A stretch of DNA of 64,000 nt from Nannobrachium achirus (Eukaryota > Chordata > Actinopteri > Myctophiformes > Myctophidae), in assembly GCA_963921795.1 (NCBI GenBank), contig OY997643.1, forward strand, positions 9,393,033 through 9,457,032, read 5' to 3'. The first letter of the stretch is position 1, and every line of letters begins with the position of its first letter. A program made the position numbers and the translations under genes. The notes below the pieces were generated by a model, which was given only the letters and a program-made list of their open reading frames with translations, did no database searches and was not told where the DNA came from. Shown here one piece after another: positions 1 through 13,435 of this stretch.

Positions 1-3000
1 TCATGGTCAAGGTAATTTTGTTATTCAGAAGACCGCGGGCCATAACTTGGCCATTGTTAGGAGTAAAAACAGGTGCAGTAGGTCTAAATCAACTAATGCT
101 GACATGTATAATTCATTTCTGACATTGTTTTGACCATTAAGGATAATCTTGTCTTTGAAATATCAATGTCAATGCCATTTGCTAAAAACGATTTTGTTCA
201 TTACTTGCACTTTTATAGTATTTTTTGTAAGTTTGTTACTATTTTATAGTAAGTTTGTTTTGTTTATAACAAAAGACATACTAGTGGGAAATACAACAAG
301 TAAACATCCACATTTAACTTTAAAGGGGGGTTTTAAATGGGTGTTTAAATGAGCAAATAAGACTATTTACGAATAAAGGTGACAAATAAAATCACACAAC
401 AAAAGCACACACAAAATTAAATAACAATTTCCCTCAAAGTGCACCATATTGGGATTGTGTGCATCCAAGTTAGTATGATGTGTTTTTACAGGATGTATTC
501 AGCAAGGCAGCCATATCCGAAGTCGAAGTGTTCCTTGCATCCGTCCATGTTCCATTGGTTCTAGTCTTTCCTCAGGTTCCTTGGCTGTTGCAAGCAGGTG
601 GCAAGACATGCACTAGAAAGGTGCCTTGTTGGTCTCAGGCAGCAGTTGTACTTCTCTGCTACCAATGCTGTCTTGTTCTGTCAAGGTCTTTGCCTCTCCA
701 AAGTTTGTTAGATATTGTATTCGGTCAGAAGCCATAGCTGCATGCTTAGTCCCCACCTCCAGTTTCCAAGGCATATGTCCCCTGATCACTGTCTTGGCTA
801 GTGGTGCTCCAAGATGAGAGACTGCTTGATGCTGTAGAAGCATGTGCCGCTGCACACCTAGTGCCATACTGCTACCAGATCTACTTAATCCCCAGTGCTT
901 GGAAGTATCACTACGACAACTCTCTGGGGTCCACTCATAATCCTGGCGACCCATTATTCCCTCCATTAGGTTAGGGTTATGGGTAGGTTTAGTTATAATA
1001 GGGCCAGTTGACTCCCCATGTACCAGCAGCTTGGTGACAGCCTCCTCAATCTAGTTCAATCTTTGGGATCTCTTCACCTCCAGCCCCTTTTGCAGGGAGC
1101 CACTCATCATCATCAGAGATAACAGAGTCGATAGACGCACCCATCCCTCATCAACTTTACAAATTCTGGGTGTCTGAGGAGAACAAACAGCTCTCCAGCT
1201 GTGTTTTTTTTTAAAGATTTGTTTTTGGGCTTTTTATGCCTTTATTCGATAGGACAGTAGACTGACAGAGCTCTCCAGCTGTGTGTTCGGAATATGGTGT
1301 CCATTCAAGCTTGTGGCGATGTAGGTAGAACGGCTGCCTTGGAATCTGAAGGTTCCAGGGTCGATTTATTTCTCCTCCTGCTTATTTGTCAAAGTGTCCT
1401 TAAGCAAGACACTGAACCCCTAACTGCTCCCGATGAGCACCTTGCATGGTTTCTTGGTGTGAATGTATGTGTGAATGTGTGTGTTAATGGGTGAATGTGA
1501 AATACATTGTACAGCGCTTTGGAGAAGAGCGCTATATACTGTAAATGCAGTCCATTTACCATTATCAGCTCTGTTGTCTCTGTTGATGATGTCGCTAGTG
1601 GAGAAGAGATCCCAGACATCTTGAATAGGATTGAGGAGGCTGACACCTGGTGCATGTACAGCCTCCATTATAACTAAGCCTATCCCTAACCTTCAATAAC
1701 CTAATGGTCAGAATAATGGGATGTCGGAACTATGAGCGGACCCCAGAGAGTTGTTGTCTCTTTCACATTACTGCTATACTACACCCCATATTTCCAAGCA
1801 CTGGGGATGAAGGAGACCTGGCAGCAGTATGGCACTGGTGAGACTCACTTTCACTGCATCAAGCAGTCTCATCTTGGAGCACCACTAGCCAAGACAGTGA
1901 TCAAGGCACATATGCCTTGGAGACAGGAGATGACTGCATGGGCCAGGTGAGGATTAAACATGTAGTTATGGCTTCTGACCGAGTACAATATCTAACAAAC
2001 TTTGGAGAGGCAAAGACCTTGACAGAACAAGACACAGTATTGGTAGCAGAGAAGTACAACTGCTGAGACCAACAAGGCACCTTTCTAGCGCATTTCTTGC
2101 CACCTGCTTGAACAGCCAAGGAACCTGAGGAAAGACTAGAACCAATGGAACATGGAACAGGGCATGACATAAAGGCTTGTCCTGTTGTCCGGGACAAGGG
2201 CCCATAATATGGAGTGGAGGGAGCAAGGGGGGTCATTAGCCGTCCTTTTGTTATTATTTAAATGTATGAAATTTTTATCCGGACAAGTGACTTTTGTCTC
2301 CGGACAAGTGAATGGGAAATATACTTGTCCAAAGGACAACTGCCTCAAAAAGTCAATGTCAAGCTCTGATGGATGGAAGGAGCACTTTGACTTTAGTACA
2401 CTCCTGCCATGTCTGAAGCAAGACACTCGACACTGATGGAGTTCTGTGCATCATATTTTGCCATGGAACAATGCCAAATCCATCCTGTAAAAACACCTCA
2501 TACTAACTTGCATGCACACAATCCCAATATGGTGCACTTTGAGGGAAATTGTTATTTAATTTTGTGTGTGATTTTGTTGTGTAATTTTATTTGTCACTTT
2601 TATTCGTAAATAGTTTTATTTGCTCATTTAAACACCCATTTTAAACCCCAATTTAAAGTTAAATGTGGATGCTTACTTGTTGTATTTCTCACTAGTATGT
2701 CTTTTGTTATAAACAAAACAAACTTACTATAAAATAGTAACAAACTTACACAAAATACTATAAAAGTGCAAGTAATGAACAAAATCGTTTTTGAAAAATG
2801 GCATTGACATTGATATTTCAAAGACAAGATTATCCTTAATGGTCAAAACAATGTCAGAAATGAATTATACATGTCAGCATTAGTTGATTTAGACCTACTG
2901 CACCTGTTTTTACTCCTAACAATGGCCAAGTTATGGCCCACGGTCTTCAGAATAGCAAAATGACCTTGACCATGACTTTTTGAGGTCCAAATCACCCAAA

Positions 3001-3271
3001 ATGGTCAAAACAATATCAGAAATGAATTCCCCACACCACAATTAGTCCAAATAGAGGTATTACATGTGCATATACACCCAGAAACAGAAAAGTTGGATTT
3101 TCATCATAGCCGATGGCAGCCATATTTGATTTGGCCATTTGCGCCATTCCTGGCACTATGGCGGACGAGCACCTCTGTGATTTTTCATGTCTAGGGACCC
3201 ACTGACTCAGTTCAGGTGAGAAACTCCCCTAACACCAAATTGCGAACAGGACTTTAAGCCAGATACTGTAT
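1..3271. mobile_element. Giant foldback DNA transposon, copy 1 (left end outside window)
   Basis: The first ~1.1 kb and the last ~1.6 kb are inverted copies of each other, so nearly the whole element is a palindrome. For example, 1-350 pairs with about 2620-2990 and 480-960 pairs with about 1730-2170. The right end (3180-3271) matches the right end of the complete copy at 42965-48978. By comparison with that copy, about 300 bases of the left end are missing beyond position 1. The arms hold only short reading frames that I do not recognise; the centre (about 1120-1660) carries a SINE. The superfamily is unknown; the complete copy is flanked by TA. No transposase was seen, so it is probably non-autonomous. 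Confidence 0.8.
1314..1561 (+). mobile_element. tRNA-derived SINE inside foldback copy 1
   Basis: The sequence runs from a tRNA-like head (GTAGGTAGAACGGCTGCC, then a degenerate B box near GGTTCCAGGGTCGA) through the linker GTGTCCTTAAGCAAGACAC and GTGAATG-rich repeats. It ends in the tail GCGCTATATACTGTAAATGC and CCATTTACC. This order is typical of a SINE widespread in teleosts; I do not assign a family name. It sits at the centre of the foldback element. The same SINE sits at the equivalent place in the second copy (46967-47404), so it was present before that element multiplied. Confidence 0.7.
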
Positions 3272-3940
3272 TAAAAAGCTGATGCTGTGATTATTACCTT
3301 TGCTGTCGACAAGCGCGGGGACTTCTGATGGTTCTACTGGGAAAAGTGTTATCCAATCCATTACTGTCGCATTCTTATAAAATCCAAACTTGCGTTTCTC
3401 CACTGGAATAACCCATAGTGAATAGTGATGGAACTAGTCTACCACGTTGTTGGTTTGTTTACAAGTCGCTGTGTGTCGCACATGCGAGCGTCATACACGC
3501 ACCAGTGTGCTATGTCGGAAGTAGCAGATCTATAAGTTTACAACCCATCCACATACAACACCCTGTGGGCTTGTAGATCTGCGGCTTCCCGCAGGACAGT
3601 GACTGCAGTACGCGGAAACCCAGCTCTAGCGGAGGACAGAGCAGCAGGCAGCTTTTTCTTTTTTTTCTTTCCATTGCACTGCAGCACTGACTGCTAGCAG
3701 CGCTCACTTTTGAAGTAATGATTTGTAACAGTAAACGATGAGTAAGTAAGTTCAGAATTTCACAGCAGGTTAATTATTTAATGCTAAAATCCGATTAATC
3801 CGATTAATAACTTTAGGACCGATACATCGACCGATACGGCCGCGATTTGGACCGATCCGGGTAAACGCGCATCGATGCGGCCGTATCGCTAGTGTTGAAA
3901 CCGATAATCGATTCATATCGATTTTTTCCCCCACCCTTAA
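3272..3940. repeat. Gene-free interval with hairpin and hAT-type end
   Basis: No coding potential is visible. The interval contains one copy of the window-wide hairpin repeat (3523-3582). At 3780-3955 there is a segment rich in ATCGAT and CGATAC motifs ending in CCCCCACCCTTAA, which looks like the right end of an old hAT element (reverse complement beginning TTAAGGGTGGGGG). The left half (3272-3500) shows nothing recognisable. Confidence 0.4.
3523..3582. repeat. Hairpin repeat (GATCTACAAGC core), degenerate
   Basis: The left arm GCAGATCTATAAG pairs with the right arm GGGCTTGTAGATCTGC across a divergent centre. See the finding on the dispersed hairpin family. Confidence 0.6.
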
Positions 3941-4400
3941 TAGATAGATATTAGTCCTTATCTTTCTGTATACATTTAGATATTCAACAGTTTGAAAAAT
4001 GTGATTTTTTTTTTTTAAACATTTTAACGACACAAATCTTGTATGGAGGTCTATTATGCTGTGCGGTCACGATGTCCCCTTCTCTGTTTCACCCGCATTT
4101 GATTAAAGTTATATCGAGTGACGTTTTTAACATTGCAAACACTGCAAATAGTTTCACTGTGTGGGTTTAGTTCCATATCCCCTCCGTCAGTCCGTGTGTC
4201 TGTCTGTCTCTGAGTGCAGTGAGAATAACACTGCAGGGGGAGGGGCCATGGAACCAAGCGTAGATCTTCAAGCAAATGCCCCGTAGAGCCGTGACACATT
4301 GTTAGCTTGTAGATCTGTTCTTTTTGGCAAATGACACCGCTGTACTATAGAAGTATAAAACAAGCTATTAGAGCTGTGATTCATAGAATGTGCACACGCT

Positions 4401-4476
4401 GTATCCAGAGTAGAGACCTGCAGTGGGAGCCATATGTTGTATCCAGAGTAGAGACCTGCAGTGGGAGCCATATGTT
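4401..4476. repeat. 38-bp minisatellite, 2 units
   Basis: There are two tandem units of GTATCCAGAGTAGAGACC...GGAGCCATATGTT. The duplicated block at 13917-14375 holds twelve units at the same place. Confidence 0.9.
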
Positions 4477-4692
4477 GCGGTGCGGGTGGTATTTTAATCC
4501 CTGCGGGCGGGAGCAGGCGGTTACAATAAAGCCAGCGGACCCCGCAAAATCCTGCACTCTCCCGCAATAAGCTATTATATATATTATCTATACTTTAGCA
4601 AGATGTTAATCTGTAGAGAACGTAATTTCCCCTGCTGAGCCTGAGGACAATTCGCACACGCAGCAAGCACCTAACAGTACGTGGAGTGGAGT

Positions 4693-4769
4693 TTCTATTT
4701 CTCTCTCGCTCTCTCTCCCCCCCTCCCTCTCTCTCTCTCTCTCGCTCTCCCTCTCTCGCTTTCTCTCGT
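4693..4769. repeat. CT-rich microsatellite
   Basis: This is a run of CTCTCT interrupted by CG and CCC, just after CAGTACGTGGAGTGGAG. The same microsatellite with the same flank recurs at 7495, 14589, 17802 and 19476 in the array. Confidence 0.9.
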
Positions 4770-5634
4770 TTGTTCTCACGCTACCCGGCGCGCAGATTGT
4801 TGCGGTGGCATTGTCATTCACTATTTAAATAACTATTTATTAGAATATAGATAGGCCTATGTCCCATCGCAGCATAAACACTTTCCCTCTGTTAGCAACC
4901 CCTCACATAATTATTCTCGTCCTCTCTCACGCACACTAGTCCTGTTTGGTAATGGTTTTGGATCTCAATGGATAAGATAGGCTAAACGTCAACGTGCCTT
5001 CTATACTTAAGCAAGATGTAAACATGTAGAGAACGTAATTCACCCTCTTGAGGACAACGCACGCACCTACAGTACGTGGTCTCTCTTTCCCTCTGTCTCT
5101 TTCTCTCACTGTGCAACCCCTCACAAATGCTCCTCTCATCGCGCACACTTATTCTGTTTGGTAATGGTTTTGGATCTCAATGTGCCTTCTTGGGAGGGAG
5201 GCTGTTGGACGTGCAATCACGCATAATTTGTGTGTTGCGGGCGGGAGCGGGCGGACAGGAATTGTCTGCGGTGCCGTGCGGGCGGTCAAAAATGAAATCA
5301 TTGCGGCGGCAGGCGGGAGTGGTCAGAAATCAAGCAGGAGGTAATGGGATTGAAAAATCAGTCCCGTGCAGATCTCTAATCCAGATCATTGTCTGTATCT
5401 CAATCTATACGATCTCTCTGAAAAGAGTTACTCAAGTGTCAGTCGACATTTCTATACCAACTAATCTCCATGGCTTTTCTTGCCCAAAACTTTATTAGTA
5501 ACGTGTAGCTTTTGTTGGAAGCTACACTACAGAAAAAGATATTTGGTTCAAAAGGAGCTGCGCTACCGTGACGCTACTGAGAAATGTAGTTAAGCTATGA
5601 AGCGTCGCTACTTGTAGCTCGCTACTGCCCATCA

Positions 5635-6262
5635 TAGTGTGGGGATTTAAGGGGAGCAAATGCTAATTTCGTGCAAATTTGTCTTAAAGCGCAAAATTTT
5701 GCACAGATGTAGCCCAGGGCTTGCTCTAATGATTTAGCTAGGGCACCCGAGTCGGCGACCTTCGGGGTCGCCACAGCTCCAGAAAACACCCACAAAACAG
5801 GTGCCCTAGCTAAATCGTTAGAGAATGCCCTGAGCTACATCTGTGCAAAATCTTGCACTTTTAGACTGATTAGCACGAGAAAAAAAACCCTAAGGCCTCC
5901 GACTAACATGAATGCTCACCCGTAAATGCATCATCTGAGGCCATTTCTAGCCAAAGGAATGTTTTTTGTGCAAAACAAATGCCTGCAATGGATTCAGCAT
6001 CATAACAAACCCCTAGTTAGACCCCTCAGATCCTACTTAAATACCCAGAAAGAAAAAAAGAATGTCTGGGTATTTTCCTTCTGTATAGAAAGTCAATGGG
6101 AGGCCAACTTGATTTGGCCGCTGTGGCGACCCCGAAGGTCGTCGGCTCGGGCGCCCTAGCTAAATCATTAGAGCAAGCCCTGGGCTATATCTGTGCAAAA
6201 TGTTGCGCTCTAAGACAAATTTGCACGAAATTAGCATTTGCTCCCCTTAAATCCCCACACTA
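5635..6262. mobile_element. Palindromic MITE with TAGTGTGGGG ends, 3-bp TSD
   Basis: The left end TAGTGTGGGGATTTAAGG is mirrored by the right end ...CCCCACACTA, and the arms pair for roughly 180 bp. TCA is duplicated on both sides (5632-5634 and 6263-6265). Related array units have the uninterrupted site GCCCATCACTGG. The middle contains a further inverted motif shared with 35945-36215 (a GAATGTTTTTTGTGCAAAAC segment). No transposase was seen; the superfamily is undecided (3-bp duplication). Confidence 0.8.
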
Positions 6263-6299
6263 TCACTGTTTACAGTATTGTATAGGAGGATTGACATAC

Positions 6300-6404
6300 T
6301 GTGTGTGTGGAGGTCCAGGTTCACTGAAGTGTGGAGGATTTCCTTTAGACATGTCACTCTTCACAGACACACAGCTGGGTGTTGGAGACTCTGCTCTGTG
6401 ACTT
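6300..6404 (-). CDS. NLR peptide-repeat exon, copy a (last in array)
   Basis: This 105-nt exon lies between acceptor ATTCCAG and donor GTATGT and encodes the 35-residue repeat with the variant PPHF in place of PPDF. It is followed on its high-coordinate side by a type A intron. It is the most downstream copy in the window. Confidence 0.75.
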
Positions 6405-7523
6405 CTGGAATCATACAAATATTTATACATTTATCATGTGAATGAAAAGCTCATTTTATTCCTAAGTAGTATGAGAGAGTAAAATTCTCTTAAAGGTTTT
6501 GTCTTTTCAATGTTGAAACAACAGGAAAAACTACAAAAAATAGCAATAGAAACTGATAAAAAGAGGTCCTTAGCTTGTTGTACATGTATTTATTTTATAG
6601 TTTGATACATCAGTTGAACCACTTTAAACCTAAGTACATCGGTTATTTGATAATCGCAGATAAACAAGCTCACACCATGTTGCTATGCATACCATTGTGA
6701 GCTTGTAGATCTGCTTTAGTGGTGACATTTTGGTGTAGTGTGTGTACTGTATGAAAAGGCTTAGTGCAGATGTGATGAAATGTTTACAATAAAGGATGCT
6801 GATAGTTAATGTCTTGTGTTTGCATTTACTCAGTTACTGTCCACCAGTGCACTCTTTTGTCCACAGCTAACTAATGACAGTGAAGAGGCAATTTAAGGAC
6901 CTTTTAGATATTTTTAATACCTAAAAGAATATAAATAAAAGACCAAAACTGCATAAAAAGTAAAAAAACTGGTCAAACGTTGGCCAAATTGACAATATAG
7001 TAAAAGAGGCACAAATTGTGAAAATGGCAGATCTACAAGCTCGAAACGCCTTGTGTAATGTAATGCCTCAACTCCTAATTCCAATTGCTTGTCAGGGTGG
7101 GGTCTCCAGTTCAAATAGGATTTTTTGGGGGGGTCACAGCCTGAAAAGGTAGGCTACACATTTAATTTAAAAAGTAAATGAAAGGATGACACAAAAAGCC
7201 AGACATGAGGGCTTGTTTACAGTTTTATAATAATCAATCGAACTGATCATTTTTTGCCTGCCTATTTGTTTGGTGGAAAGTTGTATTTGATCATACAGTT
7301 GATAAAAAAAAATAAAAAAATAGCTTTGTTGTAGTAAGCTACTTTTGCCGTGTAGCTTGTAGCTTGCTTTGCTACATTTTCTGTGGGTAGCTTCGTTGTA
7401 GCTTAAGCTATATTTCATCAAGAGTAGCTTGTAGCTTAGCTTACTACATTTTCCAAGTAGCTTGCCCATCACTGCCTAACAGTACGTGGAGTGGAGTTTC
7501 TCTTTCTCTCTCGCTCTCTCTCC

Positions 7524-7560
<37 letters not shown>

Positions 7561-8235
7561 TCTCTCTTTCTCTCGTTTGTTCTCACGCTACCCGGCGCGC
7601 AGATTGTTGCGGTGGCATTGTCATTCACTATTTAAATAACAACTATTTATTAGAATATAGGTCTATGTGGCTATGTCCCATCGCAATATAAACACTTTCC
7701 CTCTGTTAATCTCCATGGCTTTTCTCCAGGGATTTTTTCTTGCCCAAAACTTTATTAGTAACGTGTAGCTTTTGTCGGACGCTACGTCACTACTGGGGCC
7801 TAAAAATAGCTACGCTACAGAAAAAAGATATTTGGTTCAAAAGGAGCTGCGCTACCGTGACGCTACTGAGAAATGTAGTTAAGCTATGTAGCGTCGCTAC
7901 TTGTAGCTCGCTACTGCCCATCACTGGTTATACAGTATTGTATAGGAGGATTGACATACTGTGTGTGTGGAGGTCCAGGTTCACTGAAGTCTGGAGGATG
8001 TCCTTTAGACATGTCACTCTTCACAGACACACAGCTGGGTGTTGGAGACTCTGCTCTGTGACTTCTGGAATCATACACATGTTTATACATTTATCATGTG
8101 AATGAAAATCATTTCATTTGTAGCTAGTATGAGAGTGTAGATCTGTTTTGGGCTCTTCGGTGTTCAAACAACAGAAACAACTACTCAAATAGCAATAGAA
8201 ACAGTAAAAGAAAAGAAGAAAAAGCAGTTTATAAT

Positions 8236-8278
<43 letters not shown>

Positions 8279-11200
8279 GGCATTTATTCCAAAGTTGGTT
8301 GCATAGATAAATATTAGTCCTTAGCTTGCTGTATACATTTAGATATTCAACAGTTTGATACATAGATCATGTGGTTCTTAACTCATTTAAAGCCTCTGAC
8401 TTTAACGGATTATAAAGTCCAGAGCGCCACCTTCAGGCTCCCATTCACTCCCGTTATCTTATTTTGAAGGCCAGAAGTCCACAACGTAAACACTTCCGGT
8501 CTGACGTCATCGCGTCCTGCGCCGGAAGCGATCGTGTTTACGTTGTGTAATGGTGGATCGTATCGGAGCATTTCACCATGTGTTATATAAACTTGCATCT
8601 GCCTCCATCTTCGCTTCTAAAGTGTAGTTTTGAGATAATGGACATTAAAGATGAGATCCCCCGTCCACCTCAATGTTATGGGATTACTATTTTGTGCCCG
8701 TGGAGCCGTGATGATGATAAATCAGCGACGATTTTCGGCTCGGGGCCTTCCGCCATCTTACCAGGTACTGTAATCGCCGTTACAGTAATCTATTACTTTT
8801 CACGAGTATACTCGTGAATGGCACCATGTAATCCTTGAGTATTTTTCACGAGTATTCTCGGGATTGGCGCAAAATGAGTTAAAGTGGGGTTTGGGGTCCC
8901 CCAGGGGTCCTTGAGGGGGTTCCAGGGGGTCCTGGGTAAAAGTGTTTCAACTGATCCTGACTATATTATAGTCAGGATCAGTTGAACCACTTTAAACCTA
9001 TTTGATAATAGCAAATACACAAGCTCACATGTTGCAATGCCAACCATTATGAGCTTGTAGATTTGCTTGAAAAAAATTGTTTTTTTTAACGTTTTTGAAA
9101 CATTTTAACAACACAAATCTTTTATGGAGGTCATAAATATTTTCAGATAGTGGTCTGCGAACAAAAGCATTCATTTGGGGGTCCCTGAAATGAACATAAT
9201 TGAGAACCACTGACAGAGATTTCATAGTTTGTTACATAGATAAATACACACAGATATTATCATTGGTTGCATAATAATGTATATTCCAGATAGACAGAAT
9301 CAGAATCACAAACTGAACACTAACTAGTAACTAATGCATATGAACACATGCTGTTTTATAGTCATTATTTATTTTGCAGATGTAACTTAGCATGAGATAG
9401 CTTTGTCATGTTCTAGTGTTCTATATTGTATAGGAGGATTGACATACCGTGTGTGTGGAGGTCCAGGTTCACTGAAGTCTGTAGGATTTCCTTTAGACAT
9501 GTCACTCTTCACAGACACACAGCTGGGTGTTGGAGACTCTGCTCTGTGACTTCTGGAATCATACAAATATTTATACATTTATCATGTGAATGAAAAGCTC
9601 ATTGTATTCCTAAGTAGTATGAGAGAGTAAAATTCTCTTAAAGGTTTTGTCTTTTCAATGTTGAAACAACAGGAAAAACTACAAAAAATAGCAATAGAAA
9701 CTGATAAAAAGAGGTCCTTAGCTTGTTGTACATGTATTTATTTTATAGTTTGATACATCAGTTGAACCACTTTAAACCTAAGTACATCGGTTATTTGATA
9801 ATCGCAGATAAACAAGCTCACAACATGTTGCTATGCATACCATTGTGAGCTTGTAGATCTGCTTTAGTGGTGACATTTTGGTGTAGTGTGTGTACTGTAT
9901 GAAAAGGCTTAGTGCAGATGTGATGAAATGTTTACAATAAAGGATGCTGATAGTTAATGTCTTGTGTTTGCATTTACTCAGTTACTGTCCACCAAGTCAG
10001 TGCACTCTTTTGTCCACAGCTAACTAATGACAGTGAAGAGGCAATTTAAGGACCTTTTAGATATTTTTAATACCTAAAAGAATATAAATAAAATACCAAA
10101 ACTGCATAAAAAGTTAAAAAACTGGTCAAACGTTGGCCAAATTGACAATATAGTAAAAGAGGCACAAATTGTGAAAATGGCAGATCTACAAGCTCGAAAC
10201 GCCTTGTGTAATGTAATGCCTCAACTCCTAATTCCAATTGCTTGTCAGGGTGGGGTCCCCAGTTCAAATAGGATTTTTTGGGGGGGGTCACAGCCTGAAA
10301 AGGTAGGCTACACATTTAATTTAAAAAGTAAATGAAAGGATGACACAAAAAGCCAGACATGAGGGCTTGTTTACAGTTTTATAATAATCAATCGAACTGA
10401 TCATTTTTTGCCTGCCTATTTGTTTGGTGGAAAGTTGTATTTGATCATACAGTTGATAAAAAAAAAAAAAAAATAGCTTTGTTGTAGTAAGCTACTTTTG
10501 CCGTGTAGCTTGTAGCTTGCTTTGCTACATTTTCTGTGGGTAGCTTCGTTGTAGCTTAAGCTATATTTCATCAAGAGTAGCTTGTAGCTTAGCTTACTAC
10601 ATTTTCCAAGTAGCTTGCCCATCACTGCCTAACAGTACGTGGAGTGGAGTTTCTCTTTCTCTCTCGCTCTCTCTCGTTATTTAAATAACAACTATTTATT
10701 AGAATATAGGTCTATGTGGCTATGTCCCATCGCAATATAAACACTTTCCCTCTGTTAATTTCCATGGCTTTTCTCCAGGGATTTTTTCTTGCCCAAAACT
10801 TTATTAGTAACGTGTAGCTTTTGTCGGACGCTACGTCACTACTGGGGCCTAAAAATAGCTACGCTACAGAAAAAATATATTTGGTTCAAAAGGAGCTGCG
10901 CTACCGTGACGCTACTGAGAAATGTAGTTAAGCTATGTAGCGTCGCTACTTGTAGCTCGCTACTGCCCATCACTGGTTATACAGTATTGTATAGGAGGAT
11001 TGACATACTGTGTGTGTGGAGGTCCAGGTTCACTGAAGTGTGGAGGATTTCCTTTAGACATGTCACTCTTCACAGACACACAGCTGGGTGTTGGAGACTC
11101 TGCTCTGTGACTTCTGGAATCATACACATGTTTATACATTTATCATGTGAATGAAAATCATTTCATTTGTAGCTAGTATGAGAGAGTAGATCTGTTTTGG

Positions 11201-11290
11201 GCTCTTCGGTGTTCAAACAACAGAAACAACTACTCAAATAGCAATAGAAACAGTAAAAGAAAAGAAGAAAAAGCAGTTTATAATATAGAA

Positions 11291-11363
<73 letters not shown>

Positions 11364-13376
11364 GGCATTTATTCCAAAGTTGGTTGCATAGATAAATATT
11401 AGTCCTTAGCTTGCTGTATACATTTAGATATTCAACAGTTTGATACATAGATCATGTGGTTCTTAAAGTGGGGTTTGGGGTCCCCCAGGGGTCCTTGGGG
11501 GGGTTCCAGGGGGTCACCAGCAAAAGTGTTTCATATAAAGTCAGGATCAGTTGAACCACTTTAAACCTATTTGATAATAGCAAATACACAAGCTCACATG
11601 TTGCAATGCCAACCATTATGAGCTTGTAGATTTGCATGAAATTTTTTTTTTCTTTTGACGTTTTTGAAACATTTTAACAACACAAATCTTTTATGGAGGT
11701 CATAAATATTTTCAGATAGTGGTCTGCGGACAAAAGCATTCATTTGGGGGTCCCTGAAATGAACATAATTGAGAACCACTGACAGAGATTTCATAGTTTG
11801 TTACATAGATAAATACACACAGATATTATCATTGGTTGCATAATAATGTATATTCCAGATAGACAGAATCAGAATCACAAACTGAACACCAAGTTAATAG
11901 TAACTAATGCATATGAACATATGCTGTTTTATAGTCATTATTTATTTTGCACATGTAACTTAGCATGAGATCACTTTGTCATGTTCTAAGATCTGCACCT
12001 GGCTTAATGACAACAAACTATCAATTCACCTAGGCAAAACTGAATGTATCCTCTTTGGATCTAGTCAGAAACTTAGCCTAGTTGAGAACTTCACAATTAA
12101 AGTAGGTGACACTGTGATAGAAAGAAAAAACTACATCTGCTACCTGGGTTGCATCCTGGAGGCTAACCTATCCAGTGAAAAAATGACCACCAAGGTAATC
12201 AATAAAGTCAACCAACGAATTCGCTTCTTGCAAAGGGTTGCCCCGCTGATCAATATTAAATCCCGAAAGACACTAGGAGGTGCTCTTATTGGGCCCCTCA
12301 TTGATTACGGAGTCCTTGTCTGGTATCGCGACGCCCCAGCTGCCTTAAAGTTAAAGCTCCAAACAGCCCAAAACAAACTAATTAGGGTTGTGCTTGGTCT
12401 CCCTCCTCAGACCCACCTTACCGATCATCACCACGAAAGCGTGGGATGGCTCAAAGTAGCTGACAGAGTACAGCATCTTGCAATGGGCCTGGTGTACAAG
12501 ATACACTACACCTCCAAGATTCCCATGTTATGTACCTGACAAACTATTTCTTAAAGGTCAAGGATGTTCACAATCACAACACCAGAGGCAGCTCCACTAA
12601 TCATCATCAACGTAGATTTAACACTAAACAAGGCTCTAACTCGTTCTCCTGCTACAACATCAACATGTGGAACGCCCTTCCACAAGCCCTAAAGGAGAGC
12701 AAATCCCTAGCCTCCTTCAAAATTGGTATGAAAAGTCACCTTCAGACAGCTGCTACCCGTGACTTGTAAATAGACTAAGCCCCCATGCTCCCCCCCCCCC
12801 CCCCCCCATTTTCTCTTTTTTTGTTTTTGATGTTATGCTTTTGAAACTGATATTATCCTAGATAAAGTACTATGTTCTATCCGTCTGTCTTTCAATGTTA
12901 TATGAGATACTTAAAGTGTGGTTCCTGTGGAAATAAGCCTCGGCTTTCTAGGATCTCCTTTTAGTTGACCTTGTACCAGTGATTTGTACTGTCATGAAAC
13001 TGTACTTTTTTCTATTGCAAACTTCTAATAAATTCTTCAATCAATCAATCAATAGTGTTCTATATTGTATAGGAGGATTGACATACTGTGTGTGTGGAGG
13101 TCCAGGTTCACTGAAGTCTGGAGGATTTCCTTTAGACATGTCACTCTTCACAGACACACAGCTGGGTGTTGGAGACTCTGCTCTGTGACTTCTGGAATCA
13201 TACACATGTTTATACATTTATCATGTGGATGAAAATCATTTCATTTGTAGCTAGTATGAGAGAGTAGATCTGTTTTGGGCTCTCCGGTGTTCAAACAACA
13301 GAAAAAATAAAATTCAAAAATAGCAATAGAAACAATAAAAGAAAGAATAGAAGAAAAAGCAGTTTGTAATATAGAA

Positions 13377-13435
<59 letters not shown>

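Larger units (their letters stand above)
3941..6299. repeat. Segmental duplication block, copy 1
   Basis: This block lies beside exon copy a and is strongly similar to 13453-16611 beside exon copy f. Shared landmarks are TAGATAGATATTAGTCC at the left edge, a 38-bp minisatellite, a GCGGGCGGGAGCGGGCGG segment, a CT-rich microsatellite, and a palindromic element next to the exon. The hAT-like part ends CCCGTGCAGATCTCTA near 5380, matching a TAGAG-type terminus in reverse. A degenerate hairpin repeat lies at 4260-4316. No host gene was seen. Confidence 0.75.
8065..9447. repeat. Type B intron unit (between exons b and c)
   Basis: It begins ATGAAAATCATTTCATTTG. It carries a GACA microsatellite (8239-8280) and a hAT-like element with GTGGTTCTTAA and TTGAGAACCACTG ends (8367-9212). 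That element is itself interrupted by the TTAA-flanked element at 8382-8878 and includes a hairpin-repeat copy near 9003-9066. Related units lie at 11114-13086 and 20038-20930. Confidence 0.8.

Noticed and set aside
1389-1655. Open frame with HTFTHTFT peptide
   Set aside because: Reverse translation of the SINE GTGAATG repeats.
5926-6159. Conserved short frame shared with 16236-16469
   Set aside because: Lies in the palindromic MITE present in both duplicate blocks; identity follows from the block duplication and is not coding constraint.
7740-8105. 121-codon plus-strand frame repeated at 10789, 18044 and 19713
   Set aside because: It crosses a hAT end and the reverse strand of an NLR exon; conservation is explained by array duplication.
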